64,000 nucleotides of DNA from Diploscapter coronatus (Eukaryota; Nematoda; Chromadorea; Rhabditida; Rhabditidae): positions 73,609,249 to 73,673,248 of the forward strand of contig OZ038423.1 of assembly GCA_964036155.1 (NCBI GenBank), given 5' to 3'. Shown here piece by piece: positions 12,887 to 24,277 of the stretch. The notes under the pieces are model-generated. The model was given only the letters and a program-made list of their open reading frames with translations, had not been told where the DNA came from and searched no databases. Both the position numbers and the translations under genes were made by a program. Numbering within the stretch: the first letter of the stretch is position 1; each line of letters opens with the position of its first letter.

Positions 12887-15800
12887 CTACGCATTGTGCA
12901 CAGGAGGAGCTTTGCGTTCGTAGCCATACAGAAATGTCGAGAAAATGACGAGCGTTGCGCCAGCAAAGAAATTGCTGAAATTAAAGAAAATTTAGTGGAA
13001 ACTTCCCACCCATTTTATCTTATACACAAATAAATTAGTAGTGGCAAATATTAAAAGAACACTTTGAAAATTCACAGCTCAATGAAATAGCATGTAGGTC
13101 TAGAGCTTGATAGATGGTAGGAAAATTACAAGTTTTTTTTTTCAAGTTACCGATGAAAATGCCGAAAAAATCAAGTTAGAAAAATCGAAAACTCACAAAC
13201 TGGGTTCGAAATCGTTGAGGACGAACCACGACATGAACGACGAGAGGATGATGCTCAGGGAGACGGCAAAGCCCTGAAATTCTAGAAATTATTAGAAAAA
13301 AAGAAGAAAAAGAACAACCTTCAGAATATTGTCCGCGTATTTGACGACCAACGCAATTACGAGACCACCGTAAGCCTGAAATTGTAATTATGTTTTTTTT
13401 AGAAGATTTCAATCTTTCGATATTTAAAAGGTAAAAGAAAAGATAGGTTGCCAATTTTCTATAGTTGAAAGAATAACAGACTCGAAGATCGATTCGGAAA
13501 TTACCTGCAGCAGAACGACAATCCAAATGATGTTGTTGTATCCCTGCAAGAAGCCGTTCTTCTGGATCGCGTCCCAATCGTACACCCAGCACATGAAGAA
13601 GCCGCCGAAAATCGAAAAGAACGCTGAAACACGTATTTTATCAGAATAAAGTGCTATTTCCAGATTTATTATGCTTTAAAGAAGGCATAAACTCATAGTG
13701 AATTTCTACATTTAGTAGTCGCATGTCTTTTGTTATAATATAAGAAAAAAATCATAAATTTTCTCACCAAGCTGGAGATTCCTCATCCAGAGGGAGACCT
13801 CGCTGCCCTTGAGGATTTTCTCGAAGAACACCCCTGCGAATCCACTGCTGAAGCAGGCAGCCAGCACTGCGAGCAGACCCATCAACGAGTCCGAGGTGTT
13901 GTTGTCCGAGGCTGCTGGTTTGCCCGAATCTGCTGGTAGCTGGAAAATACATAGTTGCAATTTTGTAATTTAAAGACTTATTTAAAAATGCATTGCAATT
14001 TGGAAGTAAAATTCTCAAATTTCGCTGAACTTTTCAGTTTACAACTTTCATAAAGCTTATCGCAAGCGCTGATTCGTGTAAATTCTCAATCTCAGTTCCT
14101 AATCTTATTAACAAAACACTGACACACCAATATACTTTTCTCAAGTTTAACACAAGATTTTTGAAAGATATTAAAAAAATTATTTTACCTGAACAAGAGC
14201 GACGCCGCAAGTGAGCAGCAGCAGGGAGAACCATTTGAGTGCATTCAGCGACCGACCCAGCATCGTCACAGTAAACATCGCCGTTGTCAGAATCTTCAGT
14301 TGATACGTCACCTAAAATTGTCGCGTTTTTTTTTTTTTTAAATTTGTAATATATATGAAAATAATTTTAGACCGCAAGTTTTAATGAAAGATGCACATCT
14401 TTGATAGCTCACATACGTAGGGTCCTCAAGTAGGATATGTCAAATAGCATTTCGGGATCATTTTTTTGCACAAATAAATAATCACGGATGTAGATAAGAC
14501 TTCTGTGAAGAAAGAGTCATTTTAGCAAAGTTCCTAACGGAAAAATCGCAAAAAAAAAATCCACCATCCAAAATTAACACATTTTCACAAATGAAACGTT
14601 GTTTGTGCGCGAATATTTTAGCCTGATTTTTTGCACAGGATCACTCTATCAGGTTTATCGTCGAACTAGATGGCGCTAGTTGAGAAATCTTGGGTTTGAA
14701 AGGTACTTCCTCCCCAAATTTTTGCTTTCAAACTACCACGTTTCTATTACAAACGCATTTTGCAAGAAGACGGAGCTTGGAGACTCTACGCATACACGCA
14801 GAATTTGTTTCGTTTTGGCATTCTGATGCTCTTAAAAATTGCGAATAAAAATAAATTGATAGTAAGGTCGAAGGAGGAAAAATGAAACATCCTGGCGAAA
14901 ATGAAAATTACGAATATCGGAGGTTTGCAAACTGCAGCGAAGAAACCAGAGTTGCAAGCAAAAGCAGAATTTCAGGCTAGGTCAGATTTAGAAGTTAAAA
15001 ATGAGTATTCTGTATTCTCACGTGACTTCGATCAAAAACTAGCTTTGTCTCTTTTCTCACAACTTGATAAGATAACAATGGATTTGAATATCGCTCGGTA
15101 AATGTTATTTTTCTCGCCTAAACTTCAGGAATCGATTTCTTTTAAAAACGACCATATTTACCTGATACGTAGCCGCGTCGAGTTTTGACAAGGCGTAGAA
15201 GAGCAGGTTGTTTTGAATGACGTAGCAAATTGCTGGGACCGAGACCTGAATTATCGCAATTATGCTAACTATAGAAAACTTGACGGAAAAAAACCAATTC
15301 GCCTGCATAAAACAGTAAGAAAGTCAGCAATTTAAAATTAAAGACAAATCAAGACGTCCTTTCTGAGACTATTCTCCTTACTGTCAGACTTCTCAGAATT
15401 GGAAAAAATCCAACCCCTAACTGCTCATCACTACAAAAATAGATACCCGTCGACGGGTGTTGGTTATTTTCGAGAAGTTTCTTATTTTTCCAGTGACATA
15501 ATTGCCCAATGAACTCTAAATAACTACCTTGAGCGTGTCGAGTCGTTTTTGTTGGCTGCTGAAGCATTCTCGGTCGATTTCCTTGTGGAAACGTCGAACG
15601 CTGTAGCCTGAAATATTCATTTCAGAAGACTTGTAGGAATACAAATTTTACCGTTGGATTTCCAGATGACGAAAATGCAGGTGAACAGTTTGATGATCTC
15701 GGCCAGCAACACTGCCGTCGAAGATAGATAACGCGGGCCATCGCTCGTCTGAAAAGGTAGACTTTGAAGGGAAGACACATTTCGCATAAGCGTCAAATAT

Positions 15801-16108
15801 CTACTAAATAATATTATAGAGAAGAAATGGTAATGATAAACATAATTTTCGGATCAGCGTAATGGGAAACTTCGAACAAATCGCATCTATTCCTCAAAAA
15901 AAACTTCTTCAAAAATTGATCAAGTGTCCCCAAGTTTTTTTTTTAATTCTTTCAAAAATGTAAAGAAAATAACCTGTGTCCTGGAGTATCTTAGAATGAG
16001 GACGAGGGCGGTGGTCTGCGCGATGAGGACGACCAGAGAGATGAGCTTCAAATTGGCCGACGTTTGGGGCGCGGGGGCCGCGATCATCCTTTTATGGTCT
16101 GCAAACAT
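12887..16108 (-). CDS. Golgi UDP-sugar transporter, SLC35A3-like (UDP-GlcNAc type)
   Basis: Nucleotide-sugar/UMP antiporter of the Golgi membrane (SLC35A family); the C. elegans relatives are SRF-3 and UGTP. Ten exons: 15974-16108, 15652-15748, 15528-15607, 15162-15245, 14189-14311, 13768-13939, 13505-13623, 13319-13375, 13197-13273 and 12887-12974. They give 343 residues, close to the 325-340 of the family. Signature blocks are [35 protein letters not shown] across the exon 4/5 junction, [26 protein letters not shown] and [20 protein letters not shown]. About ten hydrophobic segments. [10 protein letters not shown] and NGFFQGYN-type motifs favour SLC35A3 (UDP-GlcNAc) over SLC35A2 (UDP-Gal), but substrate cannot be fixed from sequence. 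A second in-frame ATG at 16085-16087, just after a TTTGCAG that could be a spliced-leader acceptor, may be the real start. The tail has no dilysine motif. Confidence 0.93.
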
Positions 16109-19100
16109 TTTTCTTTTTCAAAATTCGACGAAAACACGGAGTACGACAAATAGGAATGTCAGAGGTAAAAATTCCTGGAGAATTCTGGATTCTGACGTCC
16201 ATAAACACAAAGTTCAACCACAAAAAAAATCACGAATTGTCACAATCATGCAAAAATCAGTTAGAAATCGAAATCAACTAACAAAGGATGTCAAAAATCT
16301 AAACAAATCCAAGACGTGTGCGGATTATTCAGACGCTGTGATCAGAAATCTCCCACAAATAGATGCAGATCCCGAAAACTGCGACTGATAAGATTTACGC
16401 ACGAACAACAAAAGAAGATCGGTCGATCGATACACTCGAAATCAGGCAAATCATTCAAAACCGTCCCTTACCCTTATCCGACATCCCTTCCCGTGGATTG
16501 GAATGGGAATGGATGAAAGCAGGATCTGTTAATCTAGGAATTTTAGAGGAAAATAGAAAATTTAGGAAAAGTAGACAAGACGCGTTAGGAATTCGAAGAA
16601 GAATGGATGATTTGTTGAGAATGGGATTTTTTCGGAAAACAAAGAAACGTTTTTAGAAAAGTTGTGGTGCACAACTACGTGGCGCCAAACAGACACGATC
16701 GATAGAGCATTTTTGACAAAAATGAAAGCTTGTAGAACGCAAACAAGGATTTTAAAAATGCGAAAAAAAAGAAGAAAAAAACGAGGAATGAATGGATATC
16801 GAGGTAAGCATGCGTAAAGATAAAGCATAATGTAATAAAAACTAGTGGATAAAGCTGAATAAAAATGGATCAAATTGGCAATGACGAGAATTTTATAGGT
16901 GTTAGTCATCGTAAAGCGTCGAAACGATGGGAATTAGATAAGAATCTCCAAAAATACACCATTTGGGCAAAGGCTGATGTTTTCTTTTCGGAAAAAGGCG
17001 TCAGTTTGGCAAGTAGCATTGCAATTCCCGTTTCTTGGACTGGAGATATTTTTATTCGAGGTCAGAGGAAATGATATTCTTCAAATGAATTCATGAAGCG
17101 GGACTGGTCCCTGAGAAACTTATGAGAACAAAATCGACGATAAAATCGAGACGGACCTCCAAAGTTTTTAGAACTGGAACGAAATTGAAGTTTTCACTTC
17201 ATGACAGACTTTTTCTCACTTATACAATTTGTAAAATAGATTATCGCTACTCATTAAAGGTTTCTTTCTCATTTTTGGAATATTTTTCCCTCATTTGCTG
17301 ATTTATTTTCCCATCTCAAATAGTCACCTCTTCTCAGACTACAGCCTTCAAAAACTCAAAGTGGAGGTGGGAACATCGCCCATTTTCATGATTGTTCCCG
17401 CGTTTAGTCCCAGGACTTATTCCCACTTGATTCATTCTCTGCCATCTCATAGCCAGTTTGTTTCTCTTCAATTGTATCATCATCATCATTTCACCATTTC
17501 AATAGACTCCCTCTCTGGCCGGACTCATCTAGCATTCTGTTGCTCTCTTGCCTCTCTGCCCCTTGCTAGTGCAACATCCTCCCTTCTCACAGAATACTAG
17601 ATACATGCCTAATAAGGACATCAATTTGGTGCTGCTTTCATTGCTTTCATCATTGGGCTTCATTCCGCTAGTTCGGAAGTTTTATTTATACTTTTAGATT
17701 TACTCAAGTTTTGTTCTCGAACGCTTTTGAGCAGAAACTTTTCTATTTCTCTTTAAGTTTTAGACTGAAATTTCAAGCAAATGCTAGAAGAAGGTCACAA
17801 CTTTTTTTAATTTCCGGAAGTTCTGATATCGTAACTCTTTATGACGATGAGTCGTATCTTCAATATGAATAACAGTTCAAGAGAAACATTTTTTAAAGAC
17901 TTCATAAGCGTTATTCCGATTCTAAAGTACGCACATATTTTTTAATAATTTCTGATGCTCGTCCTGAACGAGCTGAGAAGAATGCTGTACTTGGCGAATC
18001 TCGTGACAAACGCCTCATCGTGGAATCTAAAATCTAACAAGTTCTAAAGAATTCCGAAGAATTGCGAACGGAATGAAACACTTTAGTCTTAGCCTGCTTT
18101 GGCACGCTTCGCAGCTTGTCTTCAGGCCTTTAAAAGGTCCCTCTTTCTCTCATCGCTTCATTAGGATATTTCAAGTATTTCGTACTCCGCATAAAGAATC
18201 CATTCTATTTCTTTATCACTTTCATAGCAACAGAATAACCGAATTAGCTCTTCGTTTATAGAATTATCCAGAGCCCCCAGATGGAGCCCTACTTATTACT
18301 GGTCAAGGAAAAAATTGGATCATCGGATTTTCGTAAAGTATTCAAAACCGTTTATTTGTTCCGGCTTTCGCGCATAAATATTCCTGCGCCATTATCTTCA
18401 CAACTCTTTCTTCGCCACTTGTAAATTTTCATGCCAAATTATTTACTCCAAGAGTATATCTGAAACTGACACTTCTTACAACTCATCTATTCTCATGAGT
18501 CAACAAAAACGACTAACCTCTAATTTTTCCTCAGCTGTTCTGAAGTATGGTTTAACGTTGATCCTACCTTATACTATTTCAGGGATGTCATAAACTTGAT
18601 GCTAATTATTTTGTGTAGTTCGAATATTTGAGTATCAATTTTCTCTTATTCTGCGCATCCTAATGATTATCTTTTGCCGATCAAATTTCGCATTTCTACG
18701 TTTCTGTTTGTGCCATTTTACGACTAATGAGGGCATTACCGACATAGCTCAGACTAAAGTCGGTTAATGTTTTGACATAGCAAACCTATGATTTTTCCCT
18801 AAATTACCCCAGAGTACTTTACTCTTGCTTGGTGTTCTCAGCCTTGATTAATTATTTCCCGTACAAGGTAGATACCTAACAATAAGGCAATAGCTATAAT
18901 GTTGGTCGATAGAATGCGTTTTTTTTCTAATTAAATTGCCTATATTTTAGGATACCTATCAGAAATTTTTCTTCCACTTTTTCCTTCATATCAAACCACA
19001 ATCATTCATTAGCGCCATGAAATGACATCTTTCAGTTTTTCTAAGAGGAAAAAATCCTCTAATTTTCCTAGAATCTCACCTTCAGTGTCTAAAGATAGAT

Positions 19101-20257
19101 CCCGCAAATCCATCTGCTATAATTCACAACCTCATTTATATTAACCCTCATTTTCCTCCATCTCTTCCATTTCAGGCATTTTCCTGCATGTCGTTTCTAA
19201 TTTTCTCCTCGCTTCATCCAAAACCCGGGATTTTTGCGCTTTGCGTCTCATCGTCGCTAATTCTGAAATTCTCATTGATGCTTTTCGTTTTTGGTTTCTG
19301 AATATAGCAGCCAGCTTTAGATCCCTATACTTCATTATTGAAAGAATTTTTTATCTGATTCAAAATATGGAATTGATATTACTCATCCATCTTCTTGCTT
19401 GTTAGATGCAAAGGTAGGTATAATTTTATGTGCACCATGGAATTGTGTGAATAATATTCGCGTAAAAATAAAAGGAAATCGAAAATATCTAGATTACAGA
19501 CAAGTTAATGCGATTTTAGAAAGTTTGCAAAATTTGGTCTAAAAATTGTTTCATAAATCAATGCTAAACAAGGGGTAAAATCTAGCGCGGGATTTTGTAG
19601 TTTCTCACCGATTTGTTCATACTTTTAATTTTCATGACTCTGCTGCCTTCGCATATTGTTGTACCTGACTTTCACCAGGGAATTTCATATTTTCGTATTC
19701 GAGCGGTGAGAAGTCGCTATGGATTTTTACTTTGTCTGCAGAAACATCGATTCGAAATTTATGCAACTCTCTAATTCGGCTAATTGAAAGTCTAATGTGA
19801 TACGAAAGATTTAATCATAATTGTAGGATCGTGTTGGATATCCAACCTTTCAAATTGGCTGCAATTAGTTTGACTTCCGAGCCAAATTATCGCTCATTTT
19901 TTCTGAAAGTTGTTATTGTGACCTCACTAGATAGAGTATTCCTCAGCTAAATTAGTCTTTGAATTTCTTTTTTCGAGCATCAAAGGTTGTCATCTATGAA
20001 TTGATTCTTGATTAGGTATCTGCAAAAATTTCAAACCTCGTGACGAGAGTATTTTTTTTCTAAAATCATGAATAAATTCTGGAATTTTTGCGGAAAAAAC
20101 AGCTTTCTTTTTAGAATCTCTGTGATATTTTTACTCTACCAAACTAGAGGGATTGATGCAGTCCTTTAGTTGATCCACTAACTTTGGATTTTCTCTATCT
20201 CTCTATCTGGACTATTTTGAAGTTCCCGATAAAATTCACTCCAGATATGTCCTTACA

Positions 20258-20422
20258 CAGCAACGAAGCAACTGGCCCGTGATTTTCGCTGATTAGTACT
20301 GACCTGTAATGAGCAGAATTGGGCTTCACTGGCCAGTAAACGTACCCGTACTGATCAGTGATTCAGTAATTTTCAAATTACTGGAGCAATACTGGGCTGC
20401 ACTCTCCAGTTGTTTCTTTGCC
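20258..20422. repeat. Short foldback repeat with ACTGGCCAGT centre
   Basis: CAGCAACGAAGCAACTGG at 20258-20275 is the near reverse complement of CCAGTTGTTTCTTTGCC at 20406-20422. The interior holds the perfect palindrome ACTGGCCAGT and inverted GTACTGA/TCAGT stretches. Size about 165 bp. Possibly a tiny MITE. Confidence 0.4.
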
Positions 20423-21094
20423 GAGTAACTATATCATAATCTGTCAATTATAATCTTCTTTATGAATTTAGGACTCTAAATCCGATTTGAGATGATTTTA
20501 GAAAGTGCGAGTTTTAGAAGTTTATCATGCAATATTATTGTGGTAAAATGCTATTCGATGAAAAATTTTCTCCATCTAAAATTCTCGCAGAATGATTTGC
20601 CTCGCGGTGCTTTGTTAATGGGTCGTCCGTGGATGAAATCGAATATTTTTGAATGTAACGACAAGCTCGCAGTGAGGCAAGGCACTGAGATATTGGGGAT
20701 GGGCTGCTTTTTCTGAACGAGAGAGACAGGCGAAGAGGCAATTCGATACTATAACGAAGAGAGAATAGAGGGAAAAGATGCAGAGAAAAGTTAGAAAGTA
20801 AAAGTAGAAGGTAAAAAATGTAGAACAAAGAGATGAAAAAGCGAAAGACTAGAAGCTCGCCGTTACGCGTGCATTTCCTTCAAGCGAAAACCCAAATTGA
20901 CGAAGTCTCGAGCGACGTCAAGTGGTTCAATGGATTAGACAGTTATTCTCTAATTTTGGCCAGAAATATTGAACTCGTTATCTTCTTTTCCGATTTAGCG
21001 TTTTTACCATTTCATGGGTATCTTCAATTTATCAATTTCACCTTTTTTTTCAAAAATTCTCTGCCGGAATGACTAACACCCATATGCAGGGAAT

Positions 21095-21190
21095 TTGTAT
21101 TCCTGGCCCCGCCCCTGGCACATTTCCATCATTCCGAGGCTATTTTCCTTGTGTCTTAGTAGCGAGCCGTTACCAGAGCCCATATAAAGG
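21095..21190 (+). promoter_or_regulatory. Possible upstream promoter of the Ly6 gene
   Basis: A GC-box-like CCCCGCCCC at about 21109, followed by CATATAAAGGCAGC at about 21181, gives a GC-box/TATA arrangement on the plus strand. The nearest downstream coding start on this strand is 22432, so a 5' untranslated exon would be needed. Weak, position-based evidence. Confidence 0.25.
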
Positions 21191-22431
21191 CAGCAAGGCA
21201 AAAGACAGCATCTGAATGCTATGCGATCATATTTTATGGGGTGCCACGGGCAGTTTCCTCCAGTCCTTCAAGATCTCCTTATTTTATCACCTTTCCCTGA
21301 GTTTATCCATTCCCCTCCCCCCTTCCATTTCAAAGCACGTGTGCACGCAATGCCAATGATGTTACTCTTCTGGACGCTGAAAATCAGTATGTCTTCAATT
21401 TTTCGAGGCATTCAACTTTCTCTGTATTTGGATCTACTCATAAGAGAGCCCTTTCAAGGCCCCGTGAAATCTCGGGACAAAAAGCAGGCGCGTTTGAAAG
21501 CGCAACAAATTCTGAGTGGATTGATGTAAAATTTTCAACAAAAATTAAGATCTGCAGAATTTATCCTATTTTCACAAGGGGCTTTTCTGTACAAAGCATA
21601 TTGGAGAAATTAGCATACATGCAATTTTCAATATAAACATTTGTTTTAAAAACCAGTCACCTCCTCCAGGTATTCAATTTTGTTGGAAAAGCTACATGAA
21701 TCGACTCCGAATTTTACGCTCTTTCAAACGAGTCTACTTCTATCCCGAAATTCCACTGGACCCTAAAAAAGTTTCCTCGTCAGTTTACAAATTTCCAATA
21801 TTTTGTCTAGAATGAAATAGTGTGTCCATTCTGATATCCAAATCTGGCAAATTTCTCAATTTGTAGTCCCTGTCAGAATAGTAGGTATTTTTGCTGAAAA
21901 TCTCACACCAATATGCCCATTGACTGTCGTTGCTATGTGAATAGTTTTTCTACATCATACTCAAATTACTCTGGATTCAGATAATTTCATATCCAACTAT
22001 TATGCGATTCGATGAGTAAATCTGTAGCATTTTATAGTGGCAATGAAAATCCAATATTACCTTTCGAGATCTGAAACTGCTTCCAAACTTTTTCTATGTC
22101 TAATTTTGCCGTGCATTTCATTCTCATTCCAATTTACTCTTCATTTTCCTAACTACGGAAAGCTCATACATTTCGAATCGCCTTCTAGTCGCTGTGACTA
22201 ATTTATTGCCGGTCGAAATTCGTTCAAGTTTGTAGTGGGCTCGATTGTATTGCATTCATTAGCTATGAAATTCATCGGCGAATATTTATTTTCAGGCTGC
22301 ACAATTTGAATTTCGAACTGGAAAGCCAATCTGCTAGTCTGAGGATTTTGATTTTGAAAAGTAACCGGACAAAAGGCCGGTCAGTTCGATGGGAGCATAG
22401 ACAATGAGCCGACGACCGGCGCCGCTTCCCA

Positions 22432-23905
22432 ATGCAGCCGCTGAGTGCCACAAGCATACTCATCTCACTCATTCTCACAGCCAGAGTTTGTAGAGGTTTG
22501 AAACTTGTGATAATGCAAAATGTATTATTTCTCGACAAATTTTGCTTAAGAGTACATTTATTGTTAGTCCTAGTGGGTAAAGCGAAGATCACCCATTTTG
22601 ATATGTGCAGAAACGAATCATTGCAAGTTTAAGATAAGGATCCTATGAACATCGAAGCGTCGTAGAGCATGGTAATTAAGAATAATTGAGAGGTATGGAG
22701 ATAGAGATAGAGTGACTGAGGAGAAGCTTCGTGACTTACGATACTGCCAAAAAATTTCGATTGGATGACACCTTCCTGAAAGTTACAATGATAAATGAAT
22801 TTGCAATCGATTCCGATTCTATGAGTAATTGTGAATTCCAGGTATCTACCGCCAGAATCGTTGCTACAGCTGCATGTCAGCGAGGGGCGAGGCTCTGTTC
22901 GATCTCGGTCTCAAGTACTTCTTCAATGCGCCCAAGAACTTCACCGATCAATGCAACGAGCCTATGCGCGAAAACGATGTCGAACTTGTCAGTTGTCGGA
23001 CCATTTGCCTTACCATCTATCAGGATCTCTATGTTTGGGGTGAGCCATTATTCATCATTCTTACTTGGCTTTTTATGCGTCATTTTTCTTGTTTGAGCTG
23101 AAGCTCAGCATCAGTGATCTATAGAAATTGTCTTTAAAACGTTCCTTGATCAGAATTCCGGCATAATCTTGTTCTGCATCCGATCGCCTGTCTAACCTAC
23201 ATACATCGTATTTTGTGAAAATTTCAAAGAATATCATGAAATTCCAGGTCAACCGACCGGAGAACGCTTATTCGTTCGAGGCTGCGCCTTGACACTGGCG
23301 AAACGAGGCATCAGCAACCATACACTCTCAATGCTAGATCGCCGAGATATGTGCAGGTTTGAAGGGCTCTGGATCTTCCCAATAATGATTGATTTTTAGG
23401 GATATGAATGCAGCCGAGCTGTTCCGAAACGAATATCCCCCTGATCCCCAACGCCATCAGCGTGTCCACGTCTGCAGCTGTTTGGGTGACCGGTGAGTTG
23501 GGAAATAGTTTTTTTTTTCAAATTGGTGCTCGATTTATTACTAGAGGTGTTAATGACACAGAAAGAATAATTGCCTGAAACTAAATGTCATTTAAATATC
23601 AAAGGAAGAATACAGTATTTCACACGAGGGTTATTTCATTCATTACGGCTGTTATGATATGCTTATCATCAATCCTGAATCATGCTATCATCACACAAAT
23701 TTTGGTTCACAAATTCCACTTCACTCACTAGAGTAAAGTCGATTTTGGGTTTCCAATTTACTATTAGCAAACACATCAAAGCATCTTCAAAAATAACAGT
23801 GGACATGATTTCAGTTGCAACGGTGCTCTCTCGTCGTCTGGTCTTCGATGTAATTCTCTACTCTTCCTCTTCCCGGTTATCGCCGTTTTAGCACTATTCC
23901 TGTAG
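22432..23905 (+). CDS. ODR-2/HOT-like Ly6 superfamily protein, GPI-anchored
   Basis: Five exons: 22432-22495, 22842-23039, 23248-23356, 23400-23492 and 23815-23905, giving 184 residues. Exon 1 encodes a signal peptide (MQPLSATSILISLILTARV). The mature part starts with CYSCMS, then NFTDQC, SCRTIC, VRGCAL, RDMC, VHVCSC and RCN. This is the disulphide spacing of the Ly6/three-finger fold as seen in the nematode ODR-2/HOT family. The protein ends in a hydrophobic tail (LLFLFPVIAVLALFL) with no charged residues after it, as expected of a GPI-anchor signal. NFT and NHT are potential N-glycosylation sites. ODR-2 acts in chemosensory neurons in C. elegans; a neuronal surface role here is inferred from the family. 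The exon 1 donor is GTTTGA, weaker than consensus, but phase and topology support it. Confidence 0.88.
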
Positions 23906-24277
23906 CTAATAAGTCGGCACCTAAGGGTAAACATCTATCTTATCAAATTCCTACTTTCCGAATTCGTACTTTTGGAATTCAGTGAAACATTGCTGAACGT
24001 AATCGCTGTATGTCATGCATTTCTAATGTTTTCCTATATATTCTACCTATTACTGCCTTTACGTATAACTTCAAAATTCTCGAATCTACGAATTTTCTCT
24101 TGTCAATTTTTTCACGAACTTCGCTACTCCTATCGAATGCCTCTGTCTTTCATTTCGAGAATACTTATCTTTTGGAAATTTAGAAAATATGATTTTGCAC
24201 ATTTGAACAAAATTGTAATAAATTTATTACCTCTTTTTGATGTACAGAAATAAAGCTCTACAATTGGAAAGTGCTAA
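23906..24277. other. Short convergent intergenic space
   Basis: 372 bp between the stop codons of the Ly6 gene and the acid phosphatase gene. It contains the palindromic double polyadenylation signal at 24215-24230 and no coding exon. Confidence 0.75.
24215..24230. terminator. Palindromic bidirectional polyadenylation signal
   Basis: GTAATAAATTTATTAC is a perfect 16 bp palindrome that presents AATAAA on both strands (plus 24217-24222, minus 24223-24228). It lies about 50 nt past the acid phosphatase stop and about 310 nt past the Ly6 stop. It can therefore serve the 3' ends of both convergent genes. Confidence 0.55.

Larger units (their letters stand above)
16109..22431. other. Gene-free divergent intergenic region, 6.3 kb
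   Basis: Between the 5' ends of the sugar transporter and the Ly6 gene. Open frames here are short, of AT-rich composition and lack splice-compatible partners. Contents noticed: a pyrimidine-rich tract at 17400-17580, a palindromic foldback repeat at 20258-20422, and a possible promoter block near 21095-21190 (GC box and TATA). Confidence 0.65.

Noticed and set aside
15924..16388. 154-codon open frame on the plus strand
   Set aside because: It is the shadow of the sugar-transporter first exon plus upstream AT-rich DNA. The minus strand carries the clear SLC35 homology.
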